Translations under genes and position numbers: made by a program | The notes under the pieces: generated by a model | Seen by the model: only the letters and a program-made list of their open reading frames with translations | Databases searched by the model: none | Told to the model about the DNA's origin: nothing | Part shown: in pieces, positions 63,123 through 64,000 of the stretch | Position numbering within the stretch: position 1 is the first letter of the stretch | Layout of the letters: every line of letters begins with the position of its first letter | DNA from: Coxiellaceae bacterium | GTDB lineage: Bacteria > Pseudomonadota > Gammaproteobacteria > Comchoanobacterales > Comchoanobacteraceae | Reading direction: 5' to 3' | Assembly: GCA_902603055.1 (NCBI GenBank) | Contig: CACKTD010000001.1 | Coordinates: 124,001-188,000, forward strand | Length of the DNA: 64,000 nt

Positions 63123-64000
63123 TACATCCCATCAAATCAAATTACCTTATCATTGATGCATCTGGATATATATACAGAGCATTTCATGCACTTCCTGATT
63201 TAAGAACTGCGGATAATCGACCAACGGGTGCAATATTTGGTTTTGTAAAAATGTTACAAGGTCTCTTAATACGTTTTAAACCTGAAAAAACTGTCGTAGT
63301 ATATGATCCCAAAGGTGGGTATTCATGGCGTAATGACCTATACGGCGATTACAAAGCGAATCGTCAAAATATGCCAGATGATTTAGTCAGTCAAATTCAA
63401 CCCATTAAAGCAATTGTAGATGCGATGGGTTTACCAAGTTTAGAAAGGCTTGGGTTCGAGGCTGATGATATTATTGCTTCCTTGGCATCACAATCAAATC
63501 AAGCAACCTATATTGCCTCTTCTGATAAGGATTTAATGCAATTGGTAACAGACCGGGTTTTTATGGTCAACACAATGAATGATAAGATTATTGATGCAGA
63601 TGGTGTGGTTGAAAAGTTTGGCGTAAAGCCCAATCAAATTGGCGACTATTTGGCTTTGGTGGGAGATAGTGTTGATAATGTGCCAGGAATACCTAAGGTT
63701 GGCCCTAAAACAGCTGCAAAATGGTTAAATCAGTATGGATCGTTAGATGCAGTGGTTGCACATCAAGATGCGATTACAGGCAAAGTGGGAGAAAATTTAA
63801 GAGCCAATAGTGAACAATTGCCGTTGTCTCGAAAGTTAGTCAGTCTTTCAACAGATATGGATTTAGCCTGGGATGAAATTGAGGCCAAAGATTCAGATCC
63901 GAAAGCACTTTACGATCTTTTTATCGATTTTAATTTTAGACGAATGGCAAAAGATCAAGCGGCGTTATTAGATGAAATGAATATTCAGCCAAACTTAGCT
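63119..64000 (+). CDS. polA: DNA polymerase I, 5' part (5'-3' exonuclease domain)
   Basis: The frame is open from the ATG at 63119 to the end of the window (294 codons). It encodes the 5'-nuclease domain: IIDASGYIYRAFHALP, VVVYDPKGGYSWRNDLYGDYKANR, GFEADDIIASLA, YIASSDKDLMQLV, GDSVDNVPGIPKVGPKTAAKWL (helix-hairpin-helix). The 3' exonuclease and polymerase domains would follow outside the window. It overlaps trkH by 4 bp. Confidence 0.95.
   Translation, partial: MIHPIKSNYLIIDASGYIYRAFHALPDLRTADNRPTGAIFGFVKMLQGLLIRFKPEKTVVVYDPKGGYSWRNDLYGDYKANRQNMPDDLVSQIQPIKAIVDAMGLPSLERLGFEADDIIASLASQSNQATYIASSDKDLMQLVTDRVFMVNTMNDKIIDADGVVEKFGVKPNQIGDYLALVGDSVDNVPGIPKVGPKTAAKWLNQYGSLDAVVAHQDAITGKVGENLRANSEQLPLSRKLVSLSTDMDLAWDEIEAKDSDPKALYDLFIDFNFRRMAKDQAALLDEMNIQPNLA

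Overview
The window is an AT-rich, densely packed chromosomal segment of a gammaproteobacterium. It contains the gammaproteobacterial blocks lptD-surA-rsmA, rpiA / fthC (ygfA) / 6S RNA / pepP-ubiH-ubiI, lepB-rnc-era-recO and rlmE-ftsH-folP-glmM. Three features point to a host-associated lineage near Legionella and Coxiella: a CD39-type secreted NTPDase, three neighbouring orphan genes that share a promoter architecture resembling the Legionella/Coxiella PmrA box, and several large proteins I cannot assign. The order assignment is inference. No rRNA, tRNA, CRISPR array or insertion sequence was recognised.

Layout. 1-2 kb: tail of heme O synthase (cyoE), rsmJ, then queE-queD. 2-8.6 kb: lptD, surA, rsmA, then a polyamine block (speD, speE, a second SpeD-like gene) running into queF. 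8.6-11.4 kb (minus strand): tsaC and topA. 11.9-18.5 kb: an orphan island of three genes (551, 292 and 1317 aa), each preceded by tandem TTAAT half-sites 11 bp apart with a -10 box exactly 27 bp from the start of the repeat. 18.5-27 kb: folA, then a cytochrome c oxidase operon (tetraheme cytochrome c, coxB with fused cytochrome c, coxA, a chimeric CtaG-like gene, coxC, and a copper P-type ATPase relative without its catalytic domains), then birA. 27-35.8 kb: aminotransferase, NTPDase, NSS transporter, dapB, coaE, a DUF4389 protein, mutT and a 1031-aa polytopic membrane protein. 35.9-45 kb: gyrB with a one-base frameshift, gamma-carbonic anhydrase, rpiA, 5-FTHF cyclo-ligase, 6S RNA, pepP, two ubiquinone hydroxylases, hemB. 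45-49.4 kb: a PNPOx-like protein, a DUF2256 mini-gene, a umuD-umuC-cho operon, alkB and an orphan LuxR-type regulator. 49.5-64 kb: an amidinotransferase-fold hydrolase, def-fmt-queH, a peroxiredoxin, recO-era-rnc-lepB, rlmE, ftsH, folP, glmM, a NIF3-like domain protein, trkH, and the 5' part of polA, which runs off the end.

How the genes work together. Queuosine synthesis is represented by queE, queD, queF and queH, spermidine synthesis by speD/speE, folate by folA, folP and the cyclo-ligase, and respiration by cyoE, cox genes, ubiH/ubiI and hemB. Genes within operons usually overlap by 1-30 bp. All ten convergent gene pairs in the window abut or overlap at their stop codons. The observations most worth checking are the PmrA-like regulon, the remodelled copper-delivery genes in the cox operon, the gyrB frameshift, the SpeD paralogue, and coaE, whose reading frame offers no ATG/GTG/TTG start upstream of its P-loop.
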